Source of the DNA: Marinobacter sp. SS5-14b
Lineage (GTDB): Bacteria > Pseudomonadota > Gammaproteobacteria > Pseudomonadales > Oleiphilaceae
Length of the DNA stretch: 64,000 bases
Direction of reading: 5' to 3'
NCBI RefSeq assembly: GCF_030541005.1
Contig: NZ_JASSVM010000002.1
Coordinates: 496,001-560,000 of the forward strand
Under the pieces are notes generated by a model. It had not been told where the DNA came from and did not search any database. It saw nothing but the letters and a program-made list of their open reading frames with translations. The position numbers were made by a program, and so were the translations under genes. Shown piece after piece: positions 18,710 to 27,049 of the stretch; position 1 is the stretch's first letter; every line of letters begins with the position of its first letter.

Positions 18710-19521
18710 GCAGCTCCTTTTTCGAAAACGTTGTCTTTCAGCCAGCTCAGGAAGGTGTCCCGGTCACGGGCGATGCCATCCCACGCTTTGTAGAAGGCGT
18801 TGTCGCGCTCGTAATAACCCAGGGCGTAGGACGGGCTGGCCCCTCTGGGGGCCTCGGCGATCGCCGTGACGGCCCAGGACGGCAGTACGCAGGCGTTTAC
18901 CGAGGCGCCCAGATCGTCTACCACCTCTTCTACCGTCACGATGCTGCGCTTGGCGGCCAGCACCACTTCCTTCTGGATGCCCACAATGCCTTCAATCAGC
19001 ACGTTGCCCTTCCGGTCAGCCCGCTGGGCGTGAATCACGGCGACGTCCGGACGAACTGACGGTACGGCAGCAAGGCGTTCGCCGGTGAACGGGCACTCGA
19101 TGAACTTGATCTGGTCGTTCACCTTGGGCAGATCGCTGCCAACGTAACCACGCAGCACCGCCAGGGGCAGGCCGGCGGCACCGGCTTCATAGGCATTGGC
19201 CATGGCCGCGTGACTGTGCTCCAGGATCTCGAGTTTATTGGGCCAGCCCTTTTCCACGGCATCCCGCAGACGGTGCAGGGAGCCGACACCGGGGTTACCA
19301 CCCCAGGAGAAAATGAGCTTTTTGGCGCAGCCGGCACCGATCATCTGGTCGTAGATCAGGTCCGGGGTCATGCGGATGAGGGTCAGATCGCGTTTTTCCT
19401 GGCGGATGATTTCATGGCCAGCGGCAAACGGGATCAGGTGGGTGAAGCCTTCCATCGCCACGGTGTCGCCGTTGTTGATGTGTTGACTCACCGCTTCCTG
19501 GAGGGAGAGGAATTCAGCCAT
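18706..19521 (-). CDS. catI: 3-oxoadipate CoA-transferase, alpha subunit (CatI type)
   Basis: The 271-residue large subunit of the same CoA-transferase and first gene of the minus-strand unit. It begins MAEFLSLQEAVSQHINNGDTVAMEGFTHL. The motif FSWGGNPGVGSLHRLRDAVE near residue 70 and VIHAQRADRKGNVLIEG near residue 160 are those of the CatI/glutaconate CoA-transferase A group. A promoter region shared with the divergent IclR regulator carries GTTCG/CGAAC repeats just upstream of this start, so regulation by that protein is likely. Confidence 0.9.
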   Translation of the reverse strand: MAEFLSLQEAVSQHINNGDTVAMEGFTHLIPFAAGHEIIRQEKRDLTLIRMTPDLIYDQMIGAGCAKKLIFSWGGNPGVGSLHRLRDAVEKGWPNKLEILEHSHAAMANAYEAGAAGLPLAVLRGYVGSDLPKVNDQIKFIECPFTGERLAAVPSVRPDVAVIHAQRADRKGNVLIEGIVGIQKEVVLAAKRSIVTVEEVVDDLGASVNACVLPSWAVTAIAEAPRGASPSYALGYYERDNAFYKAWDGIARDRDTFLSWLKDNVFEKGAA

Positions 19522-19552
19522 CGCAGTGTCTCCATCGTGCTGTTGTTGAAAT

Positions 19553-19586
19553 GTTCGTTGTACGAATATATGTTTTATATGCGAAC
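19553..19586. promoter_or_regulatory. IclR (PcaR/PcaU-like) operator at catI promoter
   Basis: GTTCG-N5-CGAAT at 19553-19567, followed by another CGAAC at 19582-19586, lies 32-65 bases upstream of catI. Between them is an A/T-rich stretch that could hold the catI -10. A palindrome plus a third repeat is the arrangement known for PcaU in Acinetobacter. The link to the adjacent IclR protein is inferred. Confidence 0.5.
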
Positions 19587-19652
19587 ATAATGGCGCGATT
19601 GGTTTTCTATCGTCAAGTACAAATTTTCATCAGATTGTAAAAATGCACGGAT

Positions 19653-19667
19653 GTTCGGGGTGCGAAC
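19653..19667. promoter_or_regulatory. IclR-type palindrome upstream of its own gene
   Basis: GTTCGGGGTGCGAAC is a perfect inverted repeat of GTTCG with a five-base spacer, 53 bases upstream of the IclR gene start. The half-sites equal those near catI, suggesting one protein binds both and autoregulates. Confidence 0.5.
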
Positions 19668-19719
19668 TAACTGATACTATGCGCTGCAACTGACTGTAAG
19701 GGGCGCAAAAGGAGCCGGA

Positions 19720-20499
19720 ATGGACGAACAGACTCTCAAACCCGGAGACCGGGATTATGTGGGGGCACTGGCCTCGGGGCTGGAGGTGTTGCAGGCCTTT
19801 GATGCCGAGCACCCACGGATGACTCTGAGTGAAGTGGCGGTGCGCACCGACATGGACCGGGCCAAGGCCCGGCGTTTCCTGCTCACGTTGCACGCCCTGG
19901 GCTTTGTTAAACGCAACGGTCGACAATTTGAACTGACGCCGCGGGTGTTGCAGCTGGGCTATGCCTACCAGGCCTCAAATCAGTACCGGGCGGTAATCCA
20001 GCAGTATCTGGAAGACATCACTGCAGAACTGGGGGAGTCGTCCTCGCTGGCGGTACTGGATGGTCAGGATGTGGTGTACGTGGTGCGCTCTGCCGCCCGG
20101 CACCGGTTGATGGCGATTACGCTTTCTGTGGGCACCCGGCTGCCGGCGGCCTACACCTCCATGGGTCGGGTGTTGTTGGCCCAGTTGTCACCCAGCGAGC
20201 TGGACGAGTTTCTGGAGCGGGTGTCACTGGAGCGTTTCACGGAATCGTCCGTCACGGATAAAGGCCGGTTGCGGGCACAAATCGAACTGGCCCGGCAGCA
20301 GGGCTATGCGGTGGTGGATCAGGAGTTGGACCTTGGGCTTCGGTCGGTGGCGGTGCCGGCATTCTCTGGCGGCGGTGAACTGCTGGGAGCCCTGAACATC
20401 AGTACCAACGCCGCTCGGGTGGATATGAATACCCTGAAAACCGTGTATTTGCCCCGTTTGCAGAAGGCGGCCGAAGCAGTGAGTCGGGCAACGCGTTAG
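19720..20499 (+). CDS. IclR-family regulator of the 3-oxoadipate genes (PcaR-like)
   Basis: A 259-residue transcription factor with an N-terminal winged helix-turn-helix (about residues 15-75, TLSEVAVRTDMDRAKARRFL and LHALGFVKRNG) and a C-terminal IclR effector domain. The blocks VVYVVRSAARHRLMAITLSVGTRLPAAYTSMGRVLL and QGYAVVDQELDLGLRSVAVP are typical of the PcaR/PcaU/PobR group, which respond to aromatic-pathway acids. The ATG follows AGGAG by five bases. It is divergent from catI, with matching repeats in the shared region, and converges on catR with a 17-base gap. The effector is probably 3-oxoadipate or muconate. Confidence 0.9.
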   Translation: MDEQTLKPGDRDYVGALASGLEVLQAFDAEHPRMTLSEVAVRTDMDRAKARRFLLTLHALGFVKRNGRQFELTPRVLQLGYAYQASNQYRAVIQQYLEDITAELGESSSLAVLDGQDVVYVVRSAARHRLMAITLSVGTRLPAAYTSMGRVLLAQLSPSELDEFLERVSLERFTESSVTDKGRLRAQIELARQQGYAVVDQELDLGLRSVAVPAFSGGGELLGALNISTNAARVDMNTLKTVYLPRLQKAAEAVSRATR

Positions 20500-20516
20500 C
20501 GAACCCGGCTCACTGG

Positions 20517-21419
20517 CTACGGATAACGGCCGGTCAACCGGTTCTCCACTAATTCCGCCAGGATGGTGTTGGTCAGTCGCATCACGGCGTTGGGATTCTC
20601 GCCCCGGCGCCGGGAGGCAATCACAGGCGTGGTGATGTTGTCGTCTTCCAGAGGCATGTAGTCCACGCCTTCCCGCTGAAGTCGCCGTACCTGTTCTGGA
20701 ACCAGAGTAAAACCCATGTCGGAAGCCACCAGTGACAACGCCGTTTGAACGTCGTTGACCTGCTGAATGACGTGCACTCGTAAGCCCCGGCGATGGAACA
20801 GCCCCTGGGTGATGTCCGCGAAGTTAGGCCCGGGCCCGGCCGGAAAGGTAATCATTGGCACTTCAGACAGTTCTTTCAGTGATGGCGGATGACGGGTTAA
20901 GGGGTGTGATGCCGGAATCGCCGCAATCATCGGTTCGTCAAACAGGTTTTCCTGTTCGACATCCGGGTCTTCTATTCTCAGGCGACCGAAGCCGATGTCG
21001 ATCTTGCCGGACTTCAGGGCTTCGACCTGCTCCCGGGTCTTCAGCTCGTGAAGAATAATCTCCAGGTTTTTGTTCTGGCGTAACCGGCGCACCATCAAAG
21101 GCAGCTGGCCGTAAAACACCGATGGTACAAAACCGATCGAGAAAACGGTTTTGCGATGTTCGGCAATGCGCCGGGTGTCGTCGACCGTGGCGGCCACCTT
21201 GTCGAGAATTTGCTGCGCCTGCCCGAGAAAGTATTCTCCGCCGGCGGTCAGGTCCAGGCCCCGGGGTTTGCGGATAAACAGTTCTGCTCCGACTTCCTCT
21301 TCCAGCTGTTTGATGGCCCGGGTAAGCGGTGGCTGGGCAATAAACAGTTTTTCTGCCGCCCGGGTGAAGTTGCGCGCTTCCGCCACGGCAACGAAGTACC
21401 GCAAGTGTCTCAGCTCCAT
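20517..21419 (-). CDS. catR: LysR-type regulator of cat/ben genes (CatR/BenM type)
   Basis: A 300-residue LysR activator. The N-terminal helix-turn-helix starts MELRHLRYFVAVAEARNFTRAAEKLF and continues QPPLTRAIKQLEEEVG, almost the family pattern of CatR, CatM and BenM. The effector domain contains GFVPSVFYGQLP, ALKSGKIDIGFGRLRIEDP and SLVASDMGFTLVPEQV, matching proteins that bind cis,cis-muconate or benzoate. It is divergent from catB. An ATAC-N7-GTAT dyad lies directly on its ribosome-binding site, which suggests autorepression plus catB activation. Whether it answers to muconate, benzoate or both cannot be read. Confidence 0.9.
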   Translation of the reverse strand: MELRHLRYFVAVAEARNFTRAAEKLFIAQPPLTRAIKQLEEEVGAELFIRKPRGLDLTAGGEYFLGQAQQILDKVAATVDDTRRIAEHRKTVFSIGFVPSVFYGQLPLMVRRLRQNKNLEIILHELKTREQVEALKSGKIDIGFGRLRIEDPDVEQENLFDEPMIAAIPASHPLTRHPPSLKELSEVPMITFPAGPGPNFADITQGLFHRRGLRVHVIQQVNDVQTALSLVASDMGFTLVPEQVRRLQREGVDYMPLEDDNITTPVIASRRRGENPNAVMRLTNTILAELVENRLTGRYP

Positions 21420-21421
21420 CC

Positions 21422-21436
21422 ATACCTCCAGGGTAT
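21422..21436. promoter_or_regulatory. BenM/CatM-type operator, ATAC-N7-GTAT
   Basis: The dyad ATACCTCCAGGGTAT exactly fits the ATAC-N7-GTAT site of BenM and CatM. It overlaps the GGAGG of catR and is centred about 64 bases upstream of the predicted catB start of transcription, the usual LysR activation distance. Function is inferred. Confidence 0.65.
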
Positions 21437-21456
21437 CGGTTATTACTTAATCAATA

Positions 21457-21486
21457 TTGGTTCACGCTCGTGAAACTTCGTACTGT
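21457..21486 (+). promoter_or_regulatory. putative catB promoter with internal inverted repeat
   Basis: A weak -35 (TTGGTT, 21457-21462) and -10 (TACTGT, 21481-21486) are 18 bases apart. The inverted repeat TTCACG-CT-CGTGAA (21461-21474) lies between them and could be the activation half of the LysR binding region. The promoter is a guess; the repeat is plain. Confidence 0.4.
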
Positions 21487-21524
21487 TCGAATCACAGATC
21501 TTTTACCTGTTATTCGGAGAGCAC

Positions 21525-22655
21525 ATGTCCGCCACCATCGAGTCCCTTGAAACCATCCTGGTTGATATCCCGACCATCCGGCCGCACAAGCTGTCGATGA
21601 CAACCATGGGGGTTCAAACCATGGTGATCGTGCGAATGAAGGATTCGGACGGGCTCGAAGGCCTTGGTGAGGCAACCACCATCGGCGGCCTGGCCTACGG
21701 CCCGGAAAGCCCGGAAAGCCCGGAAAGTGTAAAGCTTACCATTGATACCTATTTCAAACCGCAACTGATTGGTCAGCCTGCCGGCAACATCAATACTCTC
21801 AGGGTAATGCTGGGCCGCTCCACCCGGGGCAACAGTCTGGCCAAATCTGCCATTGAAACGGCATTGCTTGACCTGCAGGGCAAGCGGCTGAATCGCCCGG
21901 TATCAGACCTGCTCGGCGGTGCCGTACATGCACACATTCCGGTGCTCTGGACCCTGGCCAGCGGCGATACCGCCAAAGACATCGATGAGGCCCTTAGCCT
22001 GATCGCCGCTCGCCGTCATTGTGACTTCAAATTGAAAATCGGCTCGCGCCCGGTGATGGACGACGTCCGCCACGTTGCCGCTATTAAAGAAGCTGTCGGC
22101 GACCAGGCCAGCGTTCGGGTGGATGTCAATCAGGCCTGGGACGAAGCTACGGCCGCCAAGGGCATGGCCGAGTTGCAAGCGGCCGGTATCGACCTGGTGG
22201 AACAGCCTACGCCGATGAAGGATTACGCCGCGCTGGTGCGCCTGTCCTCGAAGTTTCATCTGCCCATTCTCGCCGATGAAGCGGTAGCCGACGCCAAGGA
22301 TATGTACAGCCTGGCCGCCGCCGGCTTCGCCGGTGCCGTTGCCATGAAGATTGCCAAGGCGGGCGGCCCCGCCCGCGCTCTGGAACAGGCCATGGTTGCT
22401 CAGGCTGCCGGTATTGGCCTGTACGGCGGAACCTTGCTGGAAGGCACGATCGGCACCGCGGCTGCCCTGCACGCCTGGTCCACGCTCGAAACCCTGCACT
22501 GGGGCACCGAGATGTTCGGCCCACTGCTGATGAAAGACGACATCGTAGTCAAACCGCTGCGCTTCCACGACAACGGCGTGGATCTGCCGACCGGCGCAGG
22601 CCTGGGCGTTGAGATTGACGAGGACAAGCTCGCTCACTATCGCCGCAAGGGCTGA
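21525..22655 (+). CDS. catB: muconate cycloisomerase
   Basis: A 376-residue enolase-superfamily enzyme that lactonises cis,cis-muconate to muconolactone. The catalytic Lys pair is in CDFKLKIGSRP (about residue 167). Metal ligands are in VRVDVNQAW, DLVEQPTP and ILADEAVAD, and the distal Lys is in AVAMKIAKAGGP. The start follows GGAG. An oddity is the segment GPESPESPESVK near residue 65, encoded by three perfect copies of a nine-base unit where catalogued CatB proteins usually show a single PES. It is the first gene of the long plus-strand cat-ben series and diverges from catR. Confidence 0.95.
   Translation: MSATIESLETILVDIPTIRPHKLSMTTMGVQTMVIVRMKDSDGLEGLGEATTIGGLAYGPESPESPESVKLTIDTYFKPQLIGQPAGNINTLRVMLGRSTRGNSLAKSAIETALLDLQGKRLNRPVSDLLGGAVHAHIPVLWTLASGDTAKDIDEALSLIAARRHCDFKLKIGSRPVMDDVRHVAAIKEAVGDQASVRVDVNQAWDEATAAKGMAELQAAGIDLVEQPTPMKDYAALVRLSSKFHLPILADEAVADAKDMYSLAAAGFAGAVAMKIAKAGGPARALEQAMVAQAAGIGLYGGTLLEGTIGTAAALHAWSTLETLHWGTEMFGPLLMKDDIVVKPLRFHDNGVDLPTGAGLGVEIDEDKLAHYRRKG
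21701..21727 (+). repeat. 3 x 9-bp tandem repeat within catB
   Basis: CCCGGAAAG is repeated three times without error. In the reading frame it gives Pro-Glu-Ser units, so copy changes keep the frame. It lies in a surface-type segment before the first strand of the barrel capping region. Confidence 0.9.
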
Positions 22656-22705
22656 ATGCCGGTCAGGCATCAGTACGCAAAAGTTCAACAGACGGAGGAA
22701 AGCAC

Positions 22706-22996
22706 ATGCTGTTCAAAGTTGAGATGAAGGTGAATATCCCTCACGACATGCCCGCCGACGTAGCGGCAGACATCAAGGCCCGGGAGAAAGCCTACGCCCA
22801 GGATCTGCAGCAGCAGGGCAAGTGGCGCCATCTGTGGCGGGTCGCTGGCAGCTACGCCAACGTCAGCATCTTTGATGTTGCCGACAACGCCGAATTACAG
22901 GACCTGATCAGCCAGTTGCCGCTGTTCCCTTATATGGACATCACAGTCGCGCCTCTGTGCCGGCACCCGTCTTCGATCCGTGAAGACGACCGTTAA
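22706..22996 (+). CDS. catC: muconolactone delta-isomerase
   Basis: A 96-residue protein of full family length that isomerises muconolactone to 3-oxoadipate enol-lactone. The start MLFKVEMKVNIPHDMP, the central GKWRHLWRVAGSYANVSIFDV and the end PLFPYMDITVAPLCRHPSS are family signatures; the Glu/Arg-containing active site spans these. It follows catB by 50 bases with a clear purine-rich ribosome-binding site and is followed by catA, giving the Pseudomonas order catBCA. Confidence 0.95.
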   Translation: MLFKVEMKVNIPHDMPADVAADIKAREKAYAQDLQQQGKWRHLWRVAGSYANVSIFDVADNAELQDLISQLPLFPYMDITVAPLCRHPSSIREDDR

Positions 22997-23068
22997 TCAC
23001 GATACACCCTGTTGCCAACGGATGAATGTACTTGGGCAACAACAATAACAGGACCGAGGAGATCAACA

Positions 23069-24010
23069 ATGACCATTAAAACCATGCATACCGCCGAAGT
23101 GAAAGACCTGCTGGAAAAAGTCGCTGGCTTTAACCAGGAAGGTGGTAATGAGCGTGTGAAAAAAATTGTTCACCGCGTGATGCACGACATTTTCCAGATT
23201 GTTGAAGACTTTGATGTGACCGCAGAAGAATTCTGGCAGGCCGTTTACTACGTGGGTGATCTGGGCAAGAACGGGGAAGCCGCTCTGCTGGCCCCGGGCC
23301 TGGGTATGGACAAGTACCTGGACATCCGGATGGATGCCGAAGACGAAGCCAACGGCTTGGCCGGCGGCACCCCGCGCACCATCGAAGGCCCGCTGTACGT
23401 CGCTGGCGCCCCGATGAATGAAGGCTTTGCCCGCATGGACGATGGCTCTGACAACAGCGCCGAAACCATGATCCTGACCGGTCAGGTGACTGACGAGAAT
23501 GGCAATCCGCTGGTCAATGCCGTGGTGGATGTATGGCACGCCAACACCATGGGCAACTATTCCTACTTCGACCAGTCCCAGAGTGACTACAACCTGCGCC
23601 GCCGCATCCGTACTGATGAGAATGGTCGCTACACCGCCCAGTCTATTATTCCGGCAGGCTATGGCTGCCCGCCCGACGGTTCCACTCAGGCGCTGCTGAA
23701 CCAGCTTGGTCGCCATGGCCGTCGTCCGGCGCACATTCACTTCTTTATCTCCAAGCCGGGCTACAAGCACCTGACCACCCAGATCAACCTGGCGGGTGAT
23801 GAGTACACCTACGACGATTTCGCCTTCGCGACCCGCGAAGAACTGGTGGTGGAAGCCAACCGAATCGAAGATCCGGCCAAGGCCGAACAGTTTGGCCTCA
23901 GCAAGCCGTTTACCGAAGTGGAATTCAACATCCAGCTGGTCTCTACCGACAAGGCTGAGCTGCAGGATCGCCACGAGCGCAAGCGTGCCCTGGAAGGCGA
24001 AGCAGCTTAA
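23069..24010 (+). CDS. catA: catechol 1,2-dioxygenase
   Basis: A 313-residue intradiol dioxygenase that opens catechol to cis,cis-muconate using non-heme Fe(III). Iron ligands are visible: Tyr in [10 protein letters not shown], Tyr in [10 protein letters not shown], and the two His in [15 protein letters not shown]. The N-terminal 100 residues form the helical linker domain of the family. ATG 23069 is chosen because GAGGAG lies nine bases upstream; an in-frame start at 23012 has none. Its catechol is made by BenD encoded downstream. It might also accept substituted catechols, but nothing in the sequence decides that. Confidence 0.95.
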   Translation: MTIKTMHTAEVKDLLEKVAGFNQEGGNERVKKIVHRVMHDIFQIVEDFDVTAEEFWQAVYYVGDLGKNGEAALLAPGLGMDKYLDIRMDAEDEANGLAGGTPRTIEGPLYVAGAPMNEGFARMDDGSDNSAETMILTGQVTDENGNPLVNAVVDVWHANTMGNYSYFDQSQSDYNLRRRIRTDENGRYTAQSIIPAGYGCPPDGSTQALLNQLGRHGRRPAHIHFFISKPGYKHLTTQINLAGDEYTYDDFAFATREELVVEANRIEDPAKAEQFGLSKPFTEVEFNIQLVSTDKAELQDRHERKRALEGEAA

Positions 24011-24046
24011 GTCCCGAACCCTTAATCGAAACGTTTTGTGATCCGA

Positions 24047-24068
24047 CCGGCCCGCTCAGGCGGGCCGG
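24047..24068 (+). other. strong GC hairpin between catA and benA
   Basis: CCGGCCCGC and GCGGGCCGG form a perfect nine-pair stem with the loop TCAG, 36 bases after the catA stop. No U-tract follows, so it is more likely an mRNA processing or stability element, or a weak pause, than a full terminator within the cat-ben series. Confidence 0.55.
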
Positions 24069-24126
24069 CCAGGGGCCCCTCGCGCCCGGAAAACGGTCTT
24101 CACAACAACAAGATGGAGTGACGAAC

Positions 24127-25512
24127 ATGACTCGCCAACTCGACAGACTTGAAAAGCAGATCCGCGGGGCGGTAGAAGCCGACCCGACAACCGGCCATTA
24201 CCGCTGTGACCGCAGCATCTTCACCGACCAGGAGCTGTTCGACCTGGAGATGAAGCACATCTTCGAAGGCAACTGGATTTACCTGGCCCATGAAAGCCAG
24301 GTGGAAAATCCGGGTGACTACTTCACCACCACCGTAGGTCGCCAACCGGTTGTCATCACCCGTACCAAGGATGGCGAGCTCAAGGCGATGCTCAATACCT
24401 GTTCTCACCGTGGCGCCACCCTGTGCCGCAAGAAGCGTGGTAACAAGACCTCATTCACCTGTCCGTTCCATGGCTGGACCTTCAAGAACGACGGCAAACT
24501 GCTGAAAGCCCGTGACCAGAAGAAGGGCGGCTACCCAGACAGCTTCAACACCGACGGTTCCCACGACCTCAAGCTGTTGCCGAAGTTTGCCTCTTATCGT
24601 GGTTTCCTGTTCGGCAGCCTGAGCTCCGACGTGCTGCCGCTGGAAGAGTACCTGGGCGAAACCACCAAGATCATCGACAACATCGTGGATCAGGCGGAAG
24701 ACGGCCTGGAAGTGCTGCGTGGCGCGTCCACCTACACCTACGAAGGCAACTGGAAGCTGACCGCCGAGAACGGCGCCGACGGCTACCACGTGGGCACCGT
24801 GCACTGGAACTACCTGTCCACCATGGGCCAGCGCAACTACGACAAGGGCGGCACCGAGGCCGTGGACGCCAAGAGCTGGTCCAACGAGGGCGGCTTCTAC
24901 TCCTTCGAGAACGGCCACATGATGCTGTGGACTCGCCTGATGAACCCGGAAGTCCGTCCGGTGTTCGGTCAGCTCAAGCGTCTGGAAGAGCAGTTTGGTG
25001 AAGCCCGTGCGGACTCTATCGTGCGCACCACCAAGAACCTGTGCCTGTACCCGAATGTGTACCTGATGGATCAGTTCTCCACCCAGATCCGGGTGCTGCG
25101 GCCGATCTCCGTGAACAAGACCGAAATCACCATCTACTGCTGGGCACCGAAGAACGAGCCGGCAGCTGACCGTGCCAAGCGTATTCGCCAGTACGAAGAT
25201 TTCTTCAACGTCAGTGGCATGGGTACTCCGGATGACCTCGAGGAGTTCCGCGGTTGTCAGGAAGGCTACGAAGCCAGCGGCCTGAAGTGGAACGACATGA
25301 GCCGCGGTGCCAAGCACTGGATTGAAGGCCCGGACGAAGGCGCCAAGGCCATTGGCCTCAAGCCCATTCTCAGTGGTGCCAAGCCGGAAGACGAAGGCCT
25401 GTACGTGACCCACCATCAGCACTGGGTGGAAGAGATGACCAGAGCCATCGACACCGAGCGCGCGCGTTTTATTTCTCTCTCTACCGTTTCGTCAGAGGAG
25501 GCTTCCGCATGA
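24127..25512 (+). CDS. benA: benzoate 1,2-dioxygenase, large (alpha) subunit
   Basis: A 461-residue Rieske oxygenase alpha subunit that, with BenB and BenC, converts benzoate to its cis-1,2-dihydrodiol carboxylate. The Rieske cluster ligands are CSHRG and CPFHGW, about 17 residues apart near residue 95. The mononuclear iron site is in [16 protein letters not shown] (Asp/His/His) near residue 220. ATG 24127 has GGAG eight bases upstream; the GTG at 24118 lies on that GGAG and is unlikely. Its stop overlaps the benB start as ATGA. Confidence 0.95.
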   Translation: MTRQLDRLEKQIRGAVEADPTTGHYRCDRSIFTDQELFDLEMKHIFEGNWIYLAHESQVENPGDYFTTTVGRQPVVITRTKDGELKAMLNTCSHRGATLCRKKRGNKTSFTCPFHGWTFKNDGKLLKARDQKKGGYPDSFNTDGSHDLKLLPKFASYRGFLFGSLSSDVLPLEEYLGETTKIIDNIVDQAEDGLEVLRGASTYTYEGNWKLTAENGADGYHVGTVHWNYLSTMGQRNYDKGGTEAVDAKSWSNEGGFYSFENGHMMLWTRLMNPEVRPVFGQLKRLEEQFGEARADSIVRTTKNLCLYPNVYLMDQFSTQIRVLRPISVNKTEITIYCWAPKNEPAADRAKRIRQYEDFFNVSGMGTPDDLEEFRGCQEGYEASGLKWNDMSRGAKHWIEGPDEGAKAIGLKPILSGAKPEDEGLYVTHHQHWVEEMTRAIDTERARFISLSTVSSEEASA

Positions 25513-26000
25513 GCATGACCTTTGAACAGATCCAGGCGTTTGTTTTCCGCGAAGCCCGTCTGCTGGACGACCGTCAGTGGGATCAGTGGCTGCAGTGCTA
25601 CCACGAAGATGTCACTTACTGGATGCCGTCCTGGGATGACGAAGACCAGCTGACGGAAGATCCGCAGACCGAGATCTCGCTGATCTATTACCCGAACCGT
25701 CAAGGCCTGGAAGACCGTGTTTACCGCATCAAGACCGAGCGCTCCGGTGCCAGCTCGATGCCCGAGCCGCGCACCACGCACATGACCAGCAACCTGGAAA
25801 TTCTGGAACAGGAAGGCGACACGGTAAAACTGCGCTTCAACTGGCAGACCAACAGCCACCGGTACCACAAAACCCAGACGTTTTTTGGCACCTCCTTCTA
25901 CACGCTGGATGTCAGTGGCGAGCAACCGCTGATTTCCGAAAAGAAGGTCATCCTGAATAACGATTACATCAATCAGGTGATTGATATCTATCACCTGTAA
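25509..26000 (+). CDS. benB: benzoate 1,2-dioxygenase, small (beta) subunit
   Basis: A 163-residue beta subunit of the NTF2-like fold that completes the alpha3beta3 oxygenase. Family features are [28 protein letters not shown] at residues 12-40, [17 protein letters not shown] and the C-terminal [19 protein letters not shown]. It begins at an ATG overlapping the benA stop, so translation is probably coupled and gives equal subunit amounts. benC follows after 20 bases. Confidence 0.95.
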   Translation: MSMTFEQIQAFVFREARLLDDRQWDQWLQCYHEDVTYWMPSWDDEDQLTEDPQTEISLIYYPNRQGLEDRVYRIKTERSGASSMPEPRTTHMTSNLEILEQEGDTVKLRFNWQTNSHRYHKTQTFFGTSFYTLDVSGEQPLISEKKVILNNDYINQVIDIYHL

Positions 26001-26020
26001 TGGATGGGGAGAGCATCATC

Positions 26021-27049
26021 ATGAGCTACAACATCGCACTGAACTTTGAAGATGGCGTTACCCGTTTTATCGCCTGCAATGAAGGTGAAACCGTTCTGGA
26101 TGCGGCCTATCGCAACCAGATCAACCTGCCCATGGATTGTTCTGACGGCGTATGCGGAACCTGTAAGGGTTCCTGCCGCCAGGGTGATTTCGATCTGGGC
26201 GAGGAATACATCGACGAAGCGCTGTCTGACGAAGAAGCCGAACAGGGCAAGATCCTGACCTGCCAGATGGTGCCCTCCAGTGATTGTGTGGTGGAAATCC
26301 CTGTGGCATCCACCATGTGCAAGACCGGTATTGCGGAAGTGGCGGGCACCGTGGCTGAGGTCAACCTGATATCTTCCACCGCGATTGAATTGAAAGTCAC
26401 TGCCGCTGCCGATGTGGGCTTTCTGCCGGGCCAGTACATGAACATCAAGGTGCCAGGCACCCAGGAAACCCGGGCCTACTCGTTCAGCTCGAAGCCGGGT
26501 AGCCGCGACCTCAGCTTTCTGATTCGCAACGTGCCGGGTGGTCTGATGAGCAGTTACCTGGTAGGCACTGCCACAACCGGTGCCGAGCTGACCCTGACCG
26601 GACCGATGGGCAGCTTCTACCTGCGCCCGGTCGCGCGCCCGGTACTGATGCTGGCCGGCGGCACCGGACTGGCGCCGTTCCTGTCGATGCTGGAGCACCT
26701 CAAGGCCAACGGCTGTGATCAGCCGGTGCACCTGATCTACGGCGTGACCAACGACGACGACCTGGTGTGCGTGGCGGCTCTTGAGGCCTTTGCCGCCGAG
26801 TTGGACAACTTCACCTTTGCCACCGTGGTCGCCAGCGACGACAGCAGTCATCCCCGCAAGGGTTATGTCACCAATCACATGGAAGGCGCGCCACTGAACG
26901 ACGGCGACGTGGACGTTTACCTGTGCGGGCCGCCTCCGATGGTGGACGCGGTACTGGGTTACTTCCGCGACCAGGGCATCGAGCCGAACTCGTTCCACTA
27001 CGAGAAGTTCACCCCGAGCGTGACTGCGGTCGAGGAGAAGGTGGCATGA
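26021..27049 (+). CDS. benC: benzoate 1,2-dioxygenase electron transfer component (ferredoxin reductase)
   Basis: A 342-residue fusion of a plant-type [2Fe-2S] ferredoxin domain (residues 1-95, Cys in MDCSDGVCGTCKGSC and LTCQM) with an FAD domain (RAYSFSSKPGS near 165) and an NAD domain (LAGGTGLAPFLSMLEHL and CGPPPMVDAV). It carries electrons from NADH to BenAB. ATG 26021 is chosen because GGGGAGAG precedes it and the family N-terminus MSYNIALNFEDG begins there. It overlaps benD as ATGA. Confidence 0.95.
   Translation: MSYNIALNFEDGVTRFIACNEGETVLDAAYRNQINLPMDCSDGVCGTCKGSCRQGDFDLGEEYIDEALSDEEAEQGKILTCQMVPSSDCVVEIPVASTMCKTGIAEVAGTVAEVNLISSTAIELKVTAAADVGFLPGQYMNIKVPGTQETRAYSFSSKPGSRDLSFLIRNVPGGLMSSYLVGTATTGAELTLTGPMGSFYLRPVARPVLMLAGGTGLAPFLSMLEHLKANGCDQPVHLIYGVTNDDDLVCVAALEAFAAELDNFTFATVVASDDSSHPRKGYVTNHMEGAPLNDGDVDVYLCGPPPMVDAVLGYFRDQGIEPNSFHYEKFTPSVTAVEEKVA

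Noticed and set aside
19522-19719. Small RNA or mobile-element remnant in the A/T-rich catI-IclR gap
   Set aside because: The A/T-rich part and repeats are explained better as promoter and operator sequence; no transposase or terminator is seen.
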